Shown: positions 45,486 to 54,428, counted from the first letter of the stretch. The stretch: DNA of 64,000 nt from Allobosea sp. WAO (GCF_001509835.1 NZ_JXTJ01000007.1:1-64000); one strand, 5' to 3'. Numbers and translations are program-made. Notes: generated from the sequence alone by a model not told the origin.

Positions 45486-46454
45486 TCAGTATTCCCAGTG
45501 CACGGGCGGAATGCCTGCGACCGGCAAACTGACGACGCCGATCGCGTCGCCCAACAGGCAGCCGAGATAGGCCGTGCGCAGGTCGGGACCACCGAAGGCT
45601 ATGCTGGAGAGGTTGCGCAGTTTGGTCGATGGATTGGTGTCCATGTGCGGACGGCCGAGCGTGTTGGCCGCATAGGCCGCCTCGACCCAGTCGACATGGG
45701 CGGCGTCGGTCTCGCTCAACATGATTTCGCAGCGACCGTTCTCCGGGTCGAGCCGCATCAGCTGGTTCGAGATCACGCCGGCGATCCAGACCCGCCCCTC
45801 CTGGTCGAAGGCCAGCCCGTCCGGAAACTGGCCCTCGCCGAACTCGTAGACCACTTCCTTGGGCCCGAGACTCGAATCGTCGCGCAGCGCGAACCGGCTG
45901 AGCCGTCTGCCATAGGTTTCGTTGACATAGAGCCAGCGTCGGTCCGGCGAGATCTGGCATTCATTGGTGAAGCCTAGCCCGTCGGCGACGATGCGCGCGC
46001 CCTTCTCGTCCATGACGGCGATGAAGCCGCTGCGTGCCTCGCGGCGATAGTCGAGCGCGCGCGGCACCAGAGTCGTCGAAACCGTCAGCCAGAGCCGGCC
46101 GAGATGGTCGCGCACCAGATAGTTGGACGGCGCGATCGGCACGCCGTCGATCTGCGTCCAGAAGGCCGAGACCTGCCCGTCGCGCGTCAGGCGCCAGACG
46201 CCGCCGGCCTCGCTGCCGAGATTGGCGAGCAGGAATGAGCCATCGGGCTCGAGCGCGATCCCGTTCGGACGCAGCCCCTCCGGCAGGTCTGCCGTCACGC
46301 CTGTATAGAGCGCCTGCGTGCCGTCCGGCTTGAGATGGGCGACGCCACCGCGCCAGTCGGCGGTGTAGAGGTCCCCTTTCGCCGTGGCGAGGACGCATTC
46401 CGGCCGGCTGAGCCCGGAACCGAGCAGGGAAACATCGGCAAGGGAGAGCTTCAT
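45486..46454 (-). CDS. SMP-30/gluconolactonase-family lactonase
   Basis: A 322-residue soluble protein of the SMP-30/LRE six-bladed beta-propeller family. Family features include RPECVLATAKGDLYTADWRGG near the start, the metal-site regions GLRPNGIAL, SPDRRWLYVNETYGRRL and QFPDGLAFDQEGRVWIAG. Such enzymes open sugar lactones to acids. The start at 46454 overlaps the DctM stop by ATGA, making it the last gene of the TRAP operon. With the operon's oxidoreductases it would hydrolyse a lactone formed by oxidising an aldose, before further oxidation. Confidence 0.87.
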   Translation of the reverse strand: MKLSLADVSLLGSGLSRPECVLATAKGDLYTADWRGGVAHLKPDGTQALYTGVTADLPEGLRPNGIALEPDGSFLLANLGSEAGGVWRLTRDGQVSAFWTQIDGVPIAPSNYLVRDHLGRLWLTVSTTLVPRALDYRREARSGFIAVMDEKGARIVADGLGFTNECQISPDRRWLYVNETYGRRLSRFALRDDSSLGPKEVVYEFGEGQFPDGLAFDQEGRVWIAGVISNQLMRLDPENGRCEIMLSETDAAHVDWVEAAYAANTLGRPHMDTNPSTKLRNLSSIAFGGPDLRTAYLGCLLGDAIGVVSLPVAGIPPVHWEY

Positions 46455-47737
46455 CCGCGCATGAACCAGACCAGAGCCATCGGGATCGCCTCGACATAGG
46501 TGACGAGGAAAAGGACGCAGAGCGCGAGCGCGAACATCGGGATCAGCTCGCGCGAGATCGCGACCATGCCGACGCGCGCGATCTTTGCGGCGACGAAGAG
46601 CGTGCCGCCGACCGGCGGGGTGTAGAGCCCGATCACCAGGTTGAAAACCATGATCAGGCCGAGATGGACCGGATCGATGCCGAACGCCTTGGCGGTCGGG
46701 ATGAACAGCGGAGCCGTAAGCATCAACGAAGGCAGCGGCTCGAGGAAGATACCGACCAGGATCAGGGCGAGGTTCAGCAGGAACAGAAAGACATACTTGT
46801 TCTCGGCGATGTTGAGGATTGCCTGCGCCAGATTGGCGGGGATCTGCTCGACCGTGATCAGCCAAGAGAGCGCACCCGTCGCGCCGACCACGAGCATGAC
46901 CACGGCGCTGGTGCGGAAGCTCTGCAGCAGCATGCCGGGCACCTGCGCCGGCTTGACCTCGCGATAGACGAACAGTGCCAGGATCAGCCCGTAGAACACT
47001 GCGACGGAAGCCGCCTCGGTCGGCGTGAACACGCCGGAGAGGATGCCCCCGAGGATGACGACCGGCATGCCCGAGGCCGGCAGGATGGCGACGAAGCTCT
47101 TCCAGATCTCGGTCCGGCTCGGCATCGCTCCGCCGAGATCGCAGCCGAGCGCACGCCCCTTCCAGATGCAGAGCAGGATCAGCACGAAGGCGAGCGTGAA
47201 GGCCGGGAAGACGCCGGAGACCAGCAGTTCGCGGATCGAGACGTTGCCGACGAAGCCGTAGACCAGCAGCGGGATCGACAGCGGCATCAAGACGCCGATC
47301 GTTCCTGCGACGGCGATAAGGGCGGCGGCGAAGGCGCGTGGATAGCCGCGCTCTGCCATGCGCGGCACCATGATCGAGCCGATGGCCGCCGAGTCGGCGA
47401 CGGCCGAGCCCGAGACCGAGCCGAACATCGTGCAGGCCGAGACCGTGACGACACCGAGCCCGCCCGGCATGAAGGCGAGGAGCGAGCGGGCGAAGTCGAT
47501 CAGCCGCCTGCCGACGCCCCCATTGGTGATAAGTTCGCCGGTGAAGATGAAGAGCGGGATCGCCGCCAGATGCAGCGGCTCGACGCTGGAAATGTAGGAC
47601 AGGAAGATCGCCTCGAGCGGGTAGTCCTGGCCGAAGATCCCGATCGTCGCGACCGTCGTGAGCAGCAGCGCCCAGACCAGCGGCATGCCGAGCAGGGCGA
47701 GCGCGAAAAAGACCGCGCAGATGACCGCGAGCACCAT
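46451..47737 (-). CDS. TRAP transporter large permease (DctM)
   Basis: A 428-residue inner-membrane protein with about twelve segments. Characteristic TRAP-M motifs are ELITNGGVGRRLIDFARSLL, MFGSVSGSAVADSAAIGSIMVPRM and LYTPPVGGTLFVA. The start at 47737 (MVLAVICAVF) is chosen because homology begins there; a longer frame upstream overlaps the DctQ gene. It uses the sodium gradient to import a carboxylate captured by DctP. It is coupled to SMP-30 downstream and separated from DctQ by four bases. Confidence 0.93.
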   Translation of the reverse strand: MVLAVICAVFFALALLGMPLVWALLLTTVATIGIFGQDYPLEAIFLSYISSVEPLHLAAIPLFIFTGELITNGGVGRRLIDFARSLLAFMPGGLGVVTVSACTMFGSVSGSAVADSAAIGSIMVPRMAERGYPRAFAAALIAVAGTIGVLMPLSIPLLVYGFVGNVSIRELLVSGVFPAFTLAFVLILLCIWKGRALGCDLGGAMPSRTEIWKSFVAILPASGMPVVILGGILSGVFTPTEAASVAVFYGLILALFVYREVKPAQVPGMLLQSFRTSAVVMLVVGATGALSWLITVEQIPANLAQAILNIAENKYVFLFLLNLALILVGIFLEPLPSLMLTAPLFIPTAKAFGIDPVHLGLIMVFNLVIGLYTPPVGGTLFVAAKIARVGMVAISRELIPMFALALCVLFLVTYVEAIPMALVWFMRG

Positions 47738-47741
47738 GGCG

Positions 47742-48263
47742 TCAATCCTGGAAGGCTTCTTGCGGGATCGGCTTGCCGCGGGCGAGCAGGATCGTCTCGT
47801 AGATGACGAAGACGAGCGCCAGCGCCGAACCGACCGGCATGGCGAGGTATTGCAGCCCCATCGGGACATGCATCACGGTCAGCTCCTGGCCCATCGTGCG
47901 CTCGGTGATGCTGAGGCCGTAGCCGATCAGCAGGCAAAGCAGTCCGATGACGCCGAGGCGCGTCGCGATCTCGACGACCTGCTGCAGCTTCGGCCGCATC
48001 TTCTCGGTAAACTCGGTGATGCGCATATGGGCGCCCCGGCGTGCCGCCGACGCCCCACCGAGGAAAGTCGCCCAAAGCAGCACGAACTCGCCGAACTCGG
48101 TGTTCCAGGCGAGATCGCTGTTCAATGCGACGCGCGCGGCGACATTCGCGAACATCACGACGAGCAGCATGGCGGCCAGCAACGTCACGGCGAAATCGAC
48201 CAGATCGCCGAGCCAGCGCAGCGGCGCCGGCTCGGGAAGGTCGGGACGATAGAGAAAACGCAT
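47742..48263 (-). CDS. TRAP transporter small permease (DctQ)
   Basis: A 173-residue protein with four membrane segments and the DctQ-type middle RGAHMRITEFTEKM followed by LQYLAMPVGSALAL. It forms the small integral subunit that pairs with the DctM permease. GGAGG precedes the start. It lies 27 bases after the DctP gene and four bases before DctM, so it is in the middle of the transport set. Confidence 0.9.
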   Translation of the reverse strand: MRFLYRPDLPEPAPLRWLGDLVDFAVTLLAAMLLVVMFANVAARVALNSDLAWNTEFGEFVLLWATFLGGASAARRGAHMRITEFTEKMRPKLQQVVEIATRLGVIGLLCLLIGYGLSITERTMGQELTVMHVPMGLQYLAMPVGSALALVFVIYETILLARGKPIPQEAFQD

Positions 48264-48290
48264 GCCGGCCTCCGTCCCGCAGCCCAGGCC

Positions 48291-49307
48291 TCAGCTCATG
48301 CTCTTACGGATCTCGGCCGCTTCGCCGAGCATCTGGTCGACCGCCGCCGCGCCGAACTCCTTGCGGGCCCGCTCATAGGCACCCTCGCTCGCCTTGCGCC
48401 AGGCGGCGAGATCGGGCCTGGCGATGGTCGCGCCCTTGGCGGTCATTTCCGCCAGCAGCCTGTCGTCATTGGCGCGCACTTCGCGGCGGTTCCAGTCGCC
48501 CGCTTCCTTTGCCGCCTTCAGCACTCCCTCCTGATCGGCCGGGCTCAGCCCCTTGAAGGTCCGCTCCGCCATGGCGAGCCAGCGCGGCGAGTAGACATGC
48601 TGCGACAGGGTGACGTGCTTCGCCACCTCGTAGAAGCGTTGCGAGAAGATCGTGTCGATCGGGTTCTCCTGACCCGAAACCGTATTCTGCTGGATGGCGA
48701 GATAGACCTCGGTCACCGGCATCACGACCGGCGAGAAGCCGATCGACTCCATGATCCAGCGGATCATCTCGACCGGTGCGATGCGCAGCTTCCTGCCCTT
48801 GGCGTCGGCCGGGCTGTTGAGCGGGAAATTGGTGGTGAAGCTGCGGAACCCGGCCTCCCAGTTGCCGATGATCCGCATGCCCTTGGCCGGCAGCAGATCG
48901 GCCTGCTGCTTGATGAATTTCGAGGTGTCGTAGAGCTTCCAGCCCTGCTCGTAGTTCTCGGCGAGATAGGGCAGCGCAATCAGCGAGAGATCCTTCACAT
49001 GCGGCGTGAAGGTCACGACGCCGGTCAGGGCGAAGTCGAGGCCGCCGAGCTGGAGCTGATCGAGGGACTTCGCGTCGTTCGCGAGCTGGCCGGAGTGAAA
49101 GACCTGCACCTTGCAGCGGCCGGACGTGTATTTCTCGACGGCCTCCGCGAAGCGCGTCGCGGCTTCATGTGCCGCGCCGACGGAGGTGTCGGTGTGGCTG
49201 AAGCGCAAGATGCGTGCGTTCTGCGCTCTGGCGATGAAGGGAAATCCGGAGACCGCGCCGCCGGCCAGCGCGGCCGAGGCTTTCAGGAGATTGCGCCTGT
49301 TCTGCAT
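48291..49307 (-). CDS. TRAP transporter substrate-binding protein (DctP)
   Basis: A 338-residue periplasmic receptor. The signal peptide has an NRRNLLK twin-arginine pattern and ends near ARAQ (residue 29). The mature domain has the DctP opening ILRFSHTDTSVGAAHEAATRFAEAVEKYTSGR and the conserved VFHSGQL. It binds an organic acid with a ligand-contacting arginine that I cannot pin down by eye. GGAGG lies just before the start. Neighbouring dehydrogenases suggest a sugar acid or hydroxy acid ligand. Confidence 0.9.
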   Translation of the reverse strand: MQNRRNLLKASAALAGGAVSGFPFIARAQNARILRFSHTDTSVGAAHEAATRFAEAVEKYTSGRCKVQVFHSGQLANDAKSLDQLQLGGLDFALTGVVTFTPHVKDLSLIALPYLAENYEQGWKLYDTSKFIKQQADLLPAKGMRIIGNWEAGFRSFTTNFPLNSPADAKGRKLRIAPVEMIRWIMESIGFSPVVMPVTEVYLAIQQNTVSGQENPIDTIFSQRFYEVAKHVTLSQHVYSPRWLAMAERTFKGLSPADQEGVLKAAKEAGDWNRREVRANDDRLLAEMTAKGATIARPDLAAWRKASEGAYERARKEFGAAAVDQMLGEAAEIRKSMS

Positions 49308-49343
49308 GATGTCCTCCCTGGATTGATCATTCCTGCCCAGCCG

Positions 49344-49362
49344 GGCGGCTCCGATCGCCGCC
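49344..49362 (-). terminator. Small intercistronic hairpin before the DctP gene
   Basis: GGCGGC and GCCGCC, a six-base stem with a seven-base loop, in the 65-base gap between the MocA-type gene and the DctP gene. No T-run follows. It may dampen or stabilise part of the operon transcript; weak on its own. Confidence 0.3.
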
Positions 49363-49372
49363 TTCTCGTGGT

Positions 49373-50392
49373 TCAGATCGTGATGAAGCGCCCGTCCTCC
49401 GCGGAGCGGTAGACCGCTTCCTCGATCGCGAAATTGCGCAGATAGGCGCGGCCGTCATTGACCAGCGGAATGCCCGAGGTCAGGTGCTCGACGACATGCC
49501 GGGTCTGGCCGTAGACGCAGTCGCCGCCATAGCCGCGGTCCTGCCAGGCGTAAGCATGCTCGCTCTCCTCGCCGCGCAGCTTGCGCAGGAACAGCCGGCC
49601 ATAGCCGTCGAGGCGCAGCACGCCGCCATCGCCCTCGACGAGCAGCACACCATTGGTCATGCGGGTGTCGTCCGAGGGATGGTCGACATGGCGGTTGCCG
49701 TCGAACAGCCCGGCCGCCCCGCTGGCGAAGTCGAAGACGACGAGCCCTGCATCCTCGCCCTTGATCACCGGATTGATCCGCCGCAGGCGGGCGAAGACGC
49801 CGGTGATCTCGCCGAGCAGATAGCGGAACACATCGATCAGATGGATGCCGGTCTCGTGGATCAGGAAGCGCGGCATCGCCTGGAAATAGGGCTGGCGCGA
49901 GAGATAGGCCTCGGGGCCCTGGCCATCTCCGGGCCGCAGGCGAAACGTGATGTTGAGCGGCCGGCCGACCGCGCCGCCCTGGATCAGCCGATGCGTTTCG
50001 ACGAACCACGGCATGAAGCGGAAGTTCTCGTGCACCGCCAGCATCACGCCAGCCTTTTCGGCGACGCCGACGATCGCCTCAGCCTCGTCATAGGTCGGCG
50101 CCAACGGCTTCTGGCAGATCATCTTGACGCCGCGACTTGCCGCGGCCTCGACCAGGGCACGATGCGTCCCGGGCGGCGTGACGATGTCGATCAGGTCAGG
50201 ACGCAGGGCCTCCAGCATCGCCTCGGCATCTTCGAAAGCGCGGGCGCCGCTGAACAAGGCCGCCGCCGCATCGCGCTTCCCGGCGTCGCGATCCGTGACG
50301 CCGACAATCTGGGCTCCTTCCATCCGGCTCCACGCATCCTGGTGGAACCGGCTGAAATAGCCGCAGCCTGCGATGGCGACCCTCAGTGTCAT
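49373..50392 (-). CDS. Gfo/Idh/MocA-family oxidoreductase
   Basis: A 339-residue NAD(P)-dependent dehydrogenase. The N-terminal Rossmann fold opens RVAIAGCGYFSRFHQDAW, and the catalytic lysine lies in CQKPLAPTYDEA near residue 96, followed by the alpha/beta C-terminal domain with HETGIHLIDVFRYLLG. Family members oxidise or epimerise sugars and inositols. It overlaps the upstream dehydrogenase gene by four bases. In this operon it may oxidise an imported sugar derivative; the exact substrate is open. Confidence 0.88.
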   Translation of the reverse strand: MTLRVAIAGCGYFSRFHQDAWSRMEGAQIVGVTDRDAGKRDAAAALFSGARAFEDAEAMLEALRPDLIDIVTPPGTHRALVEAAASRGVKMICQKPLAPTYDEAEAIVGVAEKAGVMLAVHENFRFMPWFVETHRLIQGGAVGRPLNITFRLRPGDGQGPEAYLSRQPYFQAMPRFLIHETGIHLIDVFRYLLGEITGVFARLRRINPVIKGEDAGLVVFDFASGAAGLFDGNRHVDHPSDDTRMTNGVLLVEGDGGVLRLDGYGRLFLRKLRGEESEHAYAWQDRGYGGDCVYGQTRHVVEHLTSGIPLVNDGRAYLRNFAIEEAVYRSAEDGRFITI

Positions 50393-51498
50393 TGCGGATC
50401 GGCAGCCCCGCTGCTGATCAGCTCGGCGATGGTGCTGCCGATATCGCGCGTGCCGTGTCGGCCGCCGATGTCATAGGTCCGCAGGTTCATCTTGCCGAAA
50501 GCGTGGTCGACGCTGAGTTCGATCGCGCGGGCGGCATCGCGCGCCGCACTGCTGCCATGGCGATCGCCGAGCCAGTCCAGCATCATGGCCGTGGACAGGA
50601 TCATCGCGGTCGGGTTCGCAATGCCCTTGCCGGCGATGTCGGGCGCAGTGCCGTGGCTCGGCTGGAACATGCCGTGCGACTCGCCGATATCGGCGGAAGG
50701 GGCGAAGCCCATGCCGCCGATCAGGCCGGCGCCGAGGTCGGAGAGGATGTCGCCGAACAGGTTCTCCGTCGGCAGCACGTCGAAATCCCAGGGCCTGCGG
50801 ACCAGATCGAGCGCCATCGCATCGATGTAATGGTGCCGAGCCTCGATATCCTGATGCCTGGCCGCCGTTTCATAAAAGACCTTGCGCATGAAGGCGAAGG
50901 ACCGGAAGACATTCGCCTTGTCGACGAGCGTCACGCGCCCTGGCGTGCCGCGCGCTTCGCGGCGACGCCGCGCCAGCCCGCAGCAGAACTCTGTAAGCTG
51001 CTCCGTGACCTTGCGGGTGATGACCTGGGTGTCCCGGGCCTCCTTGTCGTCGATGATCTCGCCCTTGCCGCGCGAGGCGAACATACCCTCGGTCGACTCG
51101 CGCACGATGACGAGGTCGATGTCCTTCCAGCGTTCATGAGCGAGCACCGGCGGCGTGCCGGGGATGGCGCGGATCGGCCGAACGCCGGCATAGAGGCCAA
51201 AGGCCATGCGAATATCGAGCTGGGGCGCGATCTCGGTGCCGTCGGGAAAGCGGATATCGGGCCAGCCCATCGCCCCGAACAGGATGGCGTCGGCCTTACC
51301 GGCCCGCTCAATCCCGTCCTTTGGCAGGATCGCGCCAGTATCCTTGTAGTGATGCGCGCCACCTGGAATGTGCTCCTGGCGGAAGGACAGGTCGAAGCGC
51401 TTCTCGACTGCGCCGAGCACCGCGCCGGCGGCCTCCATGACTTCGATGCCGATGCCCTCGCCGGGCATCATTGCAAGTTGGAAGGAGTTGGACGTCAT
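50389..51498 (-). CDS. Isocitrate/isopropylmalate dehydrogenase-family enzyme (tartrate dehydrogenase-like)
   Basis: A 369-residue beta-decarboxylating dehydrogenase. Family motifs are MMPGEGIGIEVMEAA (nucleotide entry), VDKANVFRSF with the catalytic lysine, DILSDLGAGLIGGMGFAPSADIG (metal-binding aspartates) and SHGTAPDIAGKGIANP. Leucine genes are absent here, and it lies with a TRAP transporter and a GntR gene, so it likely acts on tartrate, malate or a related 2-hydroxyacid. It overlaps the GntR gene upstream and the MocA gene downstream by four bases each, giving a tightly coupled trio. Confidence 0.86.
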   Translation of the reverse strand: MTSNSFQLAMMPGEGIGIEVMEAAGAVLGAVEKRFDLSFRQEHIPGGAHHYKDTGAILPKDGIERAGKADAILFGAMGWPDIRFPDGTEIAPQLDIRMAFGLYAGVRPIRAIPGTPPVLAHERWKDIDLVIVRESTEGMFASRGKGEIIDDKEARDTQVITRKVTEQLTEFCCGLARRRREARGTPGRVTLVDKANVFRSFAFMRKVFYETAARHQDIEARHHYIDAMALDLVRRPWDFDVLPTENLFGDILSDLGAGLIGGMGFAPSADIGESHGMFQPSHGTAPDIAGKGIANPTAMILSTAMMLDWLGDRHGSSAARDAARAIELSVDHAFGKMNLRTYDIGGRHGTRDIGSTIAELISSGAADPQ

Positions 51499-52202
51499 AG
51501 CCTTTGAATTCCGTGTTTTTCGATGATGGTGGTGAGTTCGTTGCCGCCGCGCTTGCGATGCGCGTGGTAGATCGAGCGGGCACGCTCGACATCGCCGGCC
51601 AGTATGGCGTCGAGCACGGCTCGGTGTTCCTCGGTCGAGCGCACCGGCAGCGGTCGCAGCGACAGGGTGAACATCCGGGCGCGATGGGCCTGGTCCCAGA
51701 CCTGCATGATCATCGCAGCCAGGCGCTTATTGCCGCAGAGCCGTGCGAGGTTCAGATGGAACGCCTCGTCCGCCGCGGCCCAGGCCTGGAGATCGGGCTC
51801 GCCGGCCAGCGCCGCCTCCATCGCGTCGCAGGAGGTGATCAGGCTCTCGAGCTCGGTCCGGTCGGGGCGGCGCGCCGCCAGCAGTTCGACCGCCGTCGGC
51901 TCCAGCGACATCAGAACCTCGTAGATCTCCCGCATGTCGTCGGGAGAGAGCGCCGAGATACGCACGCCGTGGCGCGGCACGATCTCGAGCAGCCCCTCCT
52001 GCTGCAGCCGTACGAAGGCTTCGCGGACGGGAGTGCGCGACGCGTTCAGCGCGGCTGCCACCTCACTTTCGAGGATCTGGGCACCCGGGGGATAGCGGTT
52101 GTCGAGGATATGCTGCTTCAGCCGCGCATAGACGGTGTCGGTCGAGCGGGGCGCCCGGCTACCCATCGTCGCGAGAGGCTGGCTCAGATACATTGCATCC
52201 AA
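51495..52202 (-). CDS. GntR-family regulator (FCD subfamily)
   Basis: A 235-residue repressor. The winged helix covers about residues 22-90, with LKQHILDNRYPPGAQILESEVAAALNASRTPVREAFVRLQQEGLLEI. The FCD domain follows, with a likely metal/ligand set in FHLNLARLCGN and EEHRAVLDAI. It is the first gene of the TRAP operon and so probably autoregulates the whole unit through the dyad at 52204-52215. The effector is likely the imported acid or an intermediate. An ATG three codons downstream is an alternative start. Confidence 0.88.
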   Translation of the reverse strand: MDAMYLSQPLATMGSRAPRSTDTVYARLKQHILDNRYPPGAQILESEVAAALNASRTPVREAFVRLQQEGLLEIVPRHGVRISALSPDDMREIYEVLMSLEPTAVELLAARRPDRTELESLITSCDAMEAALAGEPDLQAWAAADEAFHLNLARLCGNKRLAAMIMQVWDQAHRARMFTLSLRPLPVRSTEEHRAVLDAILAGDVERARSIYHAHRKRGGNELTTIIEKHGIQRL

Positions 52203-52203
52203 T

Positions 52204-52215
52204 AATGTATACGTT
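52204..52215. promoter_or_regulatory. Candidate GntR operator of the TRAP operon
   Basis: AATGTATACGTT, a near-perfect dyad around GTATAC, in A/T-rich DNA directly upstream of the GntR start (52202). FCD-type GntR regulators commonly bind TNGTATACNA-like sites. Position and form suit autoregulation of the seven-gene operon. Confidence 0.5.
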
Positions 52216-52283
52216 AATCGATGCGCATAGAGTTAGGGCAGATTCCGCGCCTTGGCAAGGCCCCGGCCTGCACTGGCAGATGC

Positions 52284-52310
52284 GGCGGCTCGCGGTGCGC
52301 GCGAGCCGCC
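52284..52310 (-). terminator. Terminator hairpin after the Ldh2-type gene
   Basis: A perfect 11-base stem, GGCGGCTCGCG with CGCGAGCCGCC, and a five-base loop, 11 bases beyond the stop of the Ldh2-family gene. The strand after it has no strong T-run on the minus side, but the form is typical of GC-rich alphaproteobacterial terminators. It separates that gene from the downstream TRAP operon promoter. Confidence 0.6.
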
Positions 52311-52321
52311 CTTTCACATGG

Positions 52322-53386
52322 TCAGGCCGCCTGAAGCGCGATGCCGTATTTCGCACCGAGCTCGCTGAGTTCGTCGAAGACTGCGGCGTTGAGCGGAATA
52401 CCGTTGCGGCGGCGTTCCATGAGGGCGAGGTGCTCGCGCTCTCCCGGCAGGTGGATGCGCTCGACGCCAGGCGCCTTCTTCGTCCCCTGGATATCGGCGA
52501 TCGCCTTCGACATCCGCGCGTAATAGCGATCGAGATCCTCGAAAGCGGAGATCGGCAGCACTCCGAACAGGTGCCCGACATTCTGCGGCGTCGTCGTCTG
52601 CTCGTACATGTGGGTGACCTCGGAGCCGAAATAGGCGCCCGACAGCATGGTGCTGAGCAGGCCGATACCGAGCGTCAGCGCATAGCCCTTCGGGCCGCCG
52701 ACCGGCAGGACGAAGCCCTTGAGCGCCTCCACAGGATCTGTCGTCGGCGCGCCGTCCGGGCCGCTCGCCCAATCGGCCGGAATAGGCGTGCCATCCTTGG
52801 CGGCGACGATGATCTTGCCGCGCGCGGCGACGCTGCAGGCCATGTCGAGCACGACGGGGAAGCCATCCCGCGTCGGGAAGGCGAAGGCGAACGGGTTGTT
52901 GCCGAGGATGGCCTCGGCTCCGCCCCAGGGCGTCATGTGGTTGATGCCGCCGATGGTGAAGCTGAGGCCGATCATGTCGGCCTTCGCCGCCATCTCGGCA
53001 TAATGCGAGGCAGCGCCGTAATGGTTGCTGTTGCAGACGGAGACGAAGGCGCAGTCGCCATCGCTCGCCTTCTCGATCGCGATCTCCATGGCGCGGACAC
53101 CGACGATCTGGCCCATGCCGTTGTCGCCGTCCAGCACGGCCGTCGTCCGGGTCTGGCGGATGACCTTCGGCTGCGGGCGCGGATTGGAACCGCCGTCCTC
53201 GATGCGCTGGATATAGATCGGCAGACGCACGACGCCGTGTGACGCGACATTGCGCAGATCGGCCTCGACGAGGTTGTCGACGATCAGGATCGCCTCGGCT
53301 TCCGGCACGCCAGCCTTCGTGAACATCGCCCGACAGAAGGCTTTCAGCCCCTTCTCGGTGACGATGACGGTCTTCTCGCTATCCAT
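52322..53386 (-). CDS. Malate/L-lactate/ureidoglycolate dehydrogenase-family enzyme (Ldh2)
   Basis: A 354-residue NAD(P)-dependent oxidoreductase of the malate/L-sulfolactate (Ldh2) family. Conserved features are H50 in SHGVVRLPIYI, NSNHYGAASHYA (N121/H122), GNNPFAFAFPT and GGPKGYALTL. Family members reduce or oxidise 2-oxo/2-hydroxy acids, including sulfolactate and delta-1-piperideine-2-carboxylate. The start at 53386 is taken as homology begins there. It is divergent from an ABC transporter operon and shares its control region, so both may serve one substrate. It stands apart from the TRAP operon, separated by a hairpin and a promoter. Confidence 0.86.
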   Translation of the reverse strand: MDSEKTVIVTEKGLKAFCRAMFTKAGVPEAEAILIVDNLVEADLRNVASHGVVRLPIYIQRIEDGGSNPRPQPKVIRQTRTTAVLDGDNGMGQIVGVRAMEIAIEKASDGDCAFVSVCNSNHYGAASHYAEMAAKADMIGLSFTIGGINHMTPWGGAEAILGNNPFAFAFPTRDGFPVVLDMACSVAARGKIIVAAKDGTPIPADWASGPDGAPTTDPVEALKGFVLPVGGPKGYALTLGIGLLSTMLSGAYFGSEVTHMYEQTTTPQNVGHLFGVLPISAFEDLDRYYARMSKAIADIQGTKKAPGVERIHLPGEREHLALMERRRNGIPLNAAVFDELSELGAKYGIALQAA

Positions 53387-53440
53387 GGCTTTCCTGTCCC
53401 AGCTTCCCGGGCATCTCCAGCGGACGCCTTGGCACGCGGT

Positions 53441-53477
53441 TTGACATATCTGGTATGACAGGTCTACACGTAGACCA
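53441..53477. promoter_or_regulatory. NanR-like operator with promoter hexamer
   Basis: TTGACA at 53441-53446 is followed by GGTATG (53452-53457), ACA and GGTCTA (53461-53466). This closely resembles E. coli NanR's GGTATA repeats (GGTATAACAGGTATA, from memory). The second unit also begins a dyad GGTCTAC-AC-GTAGACC (53461-53476). It lies between the Ldh2-type gene and the ABC operon that encodes a NanR-like protein. Confidence 0.6.
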
Positions 53478-53540
53478 GTAGATAAGCTGCGGCCACCTTG
53501 AGCGAGCGCGCGGCAGGCGAGGACGATCAGGGAGAAGGGC

Positions 53541-54428
53541 GTGACATTGTCAGCCATTGCGCAACCGCGGCCGGTGCATGGCCTTTCCGGCGCTTCAGGC
53601 GGCCAGGCGCCGCCTCGGGAAGCCTCCCCGGTCCTGCCCGGGCTGCTCGAAGTCGAAGGGCTGACACTGCAATACAAGACGCCGAACCACTTGGTGACGG
53701 CGACCTACCGCGTCGATTGCGCGGTGCACGAGCAGGACCGCTATGTGATCCTGGGCCCGTCCGGCTGCGGCAAATCCACCATGCTGAAGGCCGTCGGCGG
53801 CTTCATGACGCCCGAGGAAGGGCACATCCGGCTGCGTGGCCGTGAGGTCGTCGGGCCCGGGCCCGACCGGATGATGGTCTTCCAGGAATTCGAGCAGCTC
53901 ATGCCGTGGAAGACGGTGCTCGAGAATGTTCTGTTTCCGATGCGCATAGCCGGCCGGTTCAAGGGCAAGGACGCGATGGATCGGGCCCTGTCGATCATCG
54001 ACAAGGTCAAGCTCACCAAGTTCCGCGACGTCTATCCGCACATGCTGTCCGGCGGCATGAAGATGCGCGTCGCGATCGCGCGCGCCATGGCGATGGAGCC
54101 GGACATCCTCCTGATGGACGAGCCCTTCGCCGCACTCGATGCGCTGACGCGCCGCAAGATGCAGGACGAACTGCTGCAGCTCTGGGAGCAGGTGCGCTTC
54201 ACCCTGATGTTCGTGACGCACTCCATTGAGGAGGCAATCATCGTCGGCTCGCGCATCCTGGTGCTGTCGCCGCACCCCGGCCGTGTCAGGGCCGAACTCG
54301 ACGCATCCCAGCTCGGCTTCGACACCGTGGGGACGCCTGCCTTCGGCGCGCTGTCGGACAAGATCCACAACCTGCTCTTCGAGCATGAACTCGGCCCACA
54401 GCGGCAGGAAGAGGACGCCCAGGCATGA
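53541..54428 (+). CDS. ABC transporter ATP-binding protein, NitT/TauT type
   Basis: A 295-residue ATPase. Walker A GPSGCGKST is at 72-80, the signature LSGGMKMRV at 169-177, Walker B ending LMDEP at 191-195, and FVTHSIEEAIIVGSRILVLS completes the nitrate/sulfonate/taurine family features. It starts at GTG (53541) after AGGGAGAAGG. An extra 40 residues at the N-terminus precede the domain. It is the first gene of an operon with permease, two receptors, a regulator and a monooxygenase, overlapping the permease by four bases. The substrate may be a sulfonate, an aromatic or a pyrimidine-like compound. Confidence 0.9.
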   Translation: MTLSAIAQPRPVHGLSGASGGQAPPREASPVLPGLLEVEGLTLQYKTPNHLVTATYRVDCAVHEQDRYVILGPSGCGKSTMLKAVGGFMTPEEGHIRLRGREVVGPGPDRMMVFQEFEQLMPWKTVLENVLFPMRIAGRFKGKDAMDRALSIIDKVKLTKFRDVYPHMLSGGMKMRVAIARAMAMEPDILLMDEPFAALDALTRRKMQDELLQLWEQVRFTLMFVTHSIEEAIIVGSRILVLSPHPGRVRAELDASQLGFDTVGTPAFGALSDKIHNLLFEHELGPQRQEEDAQA

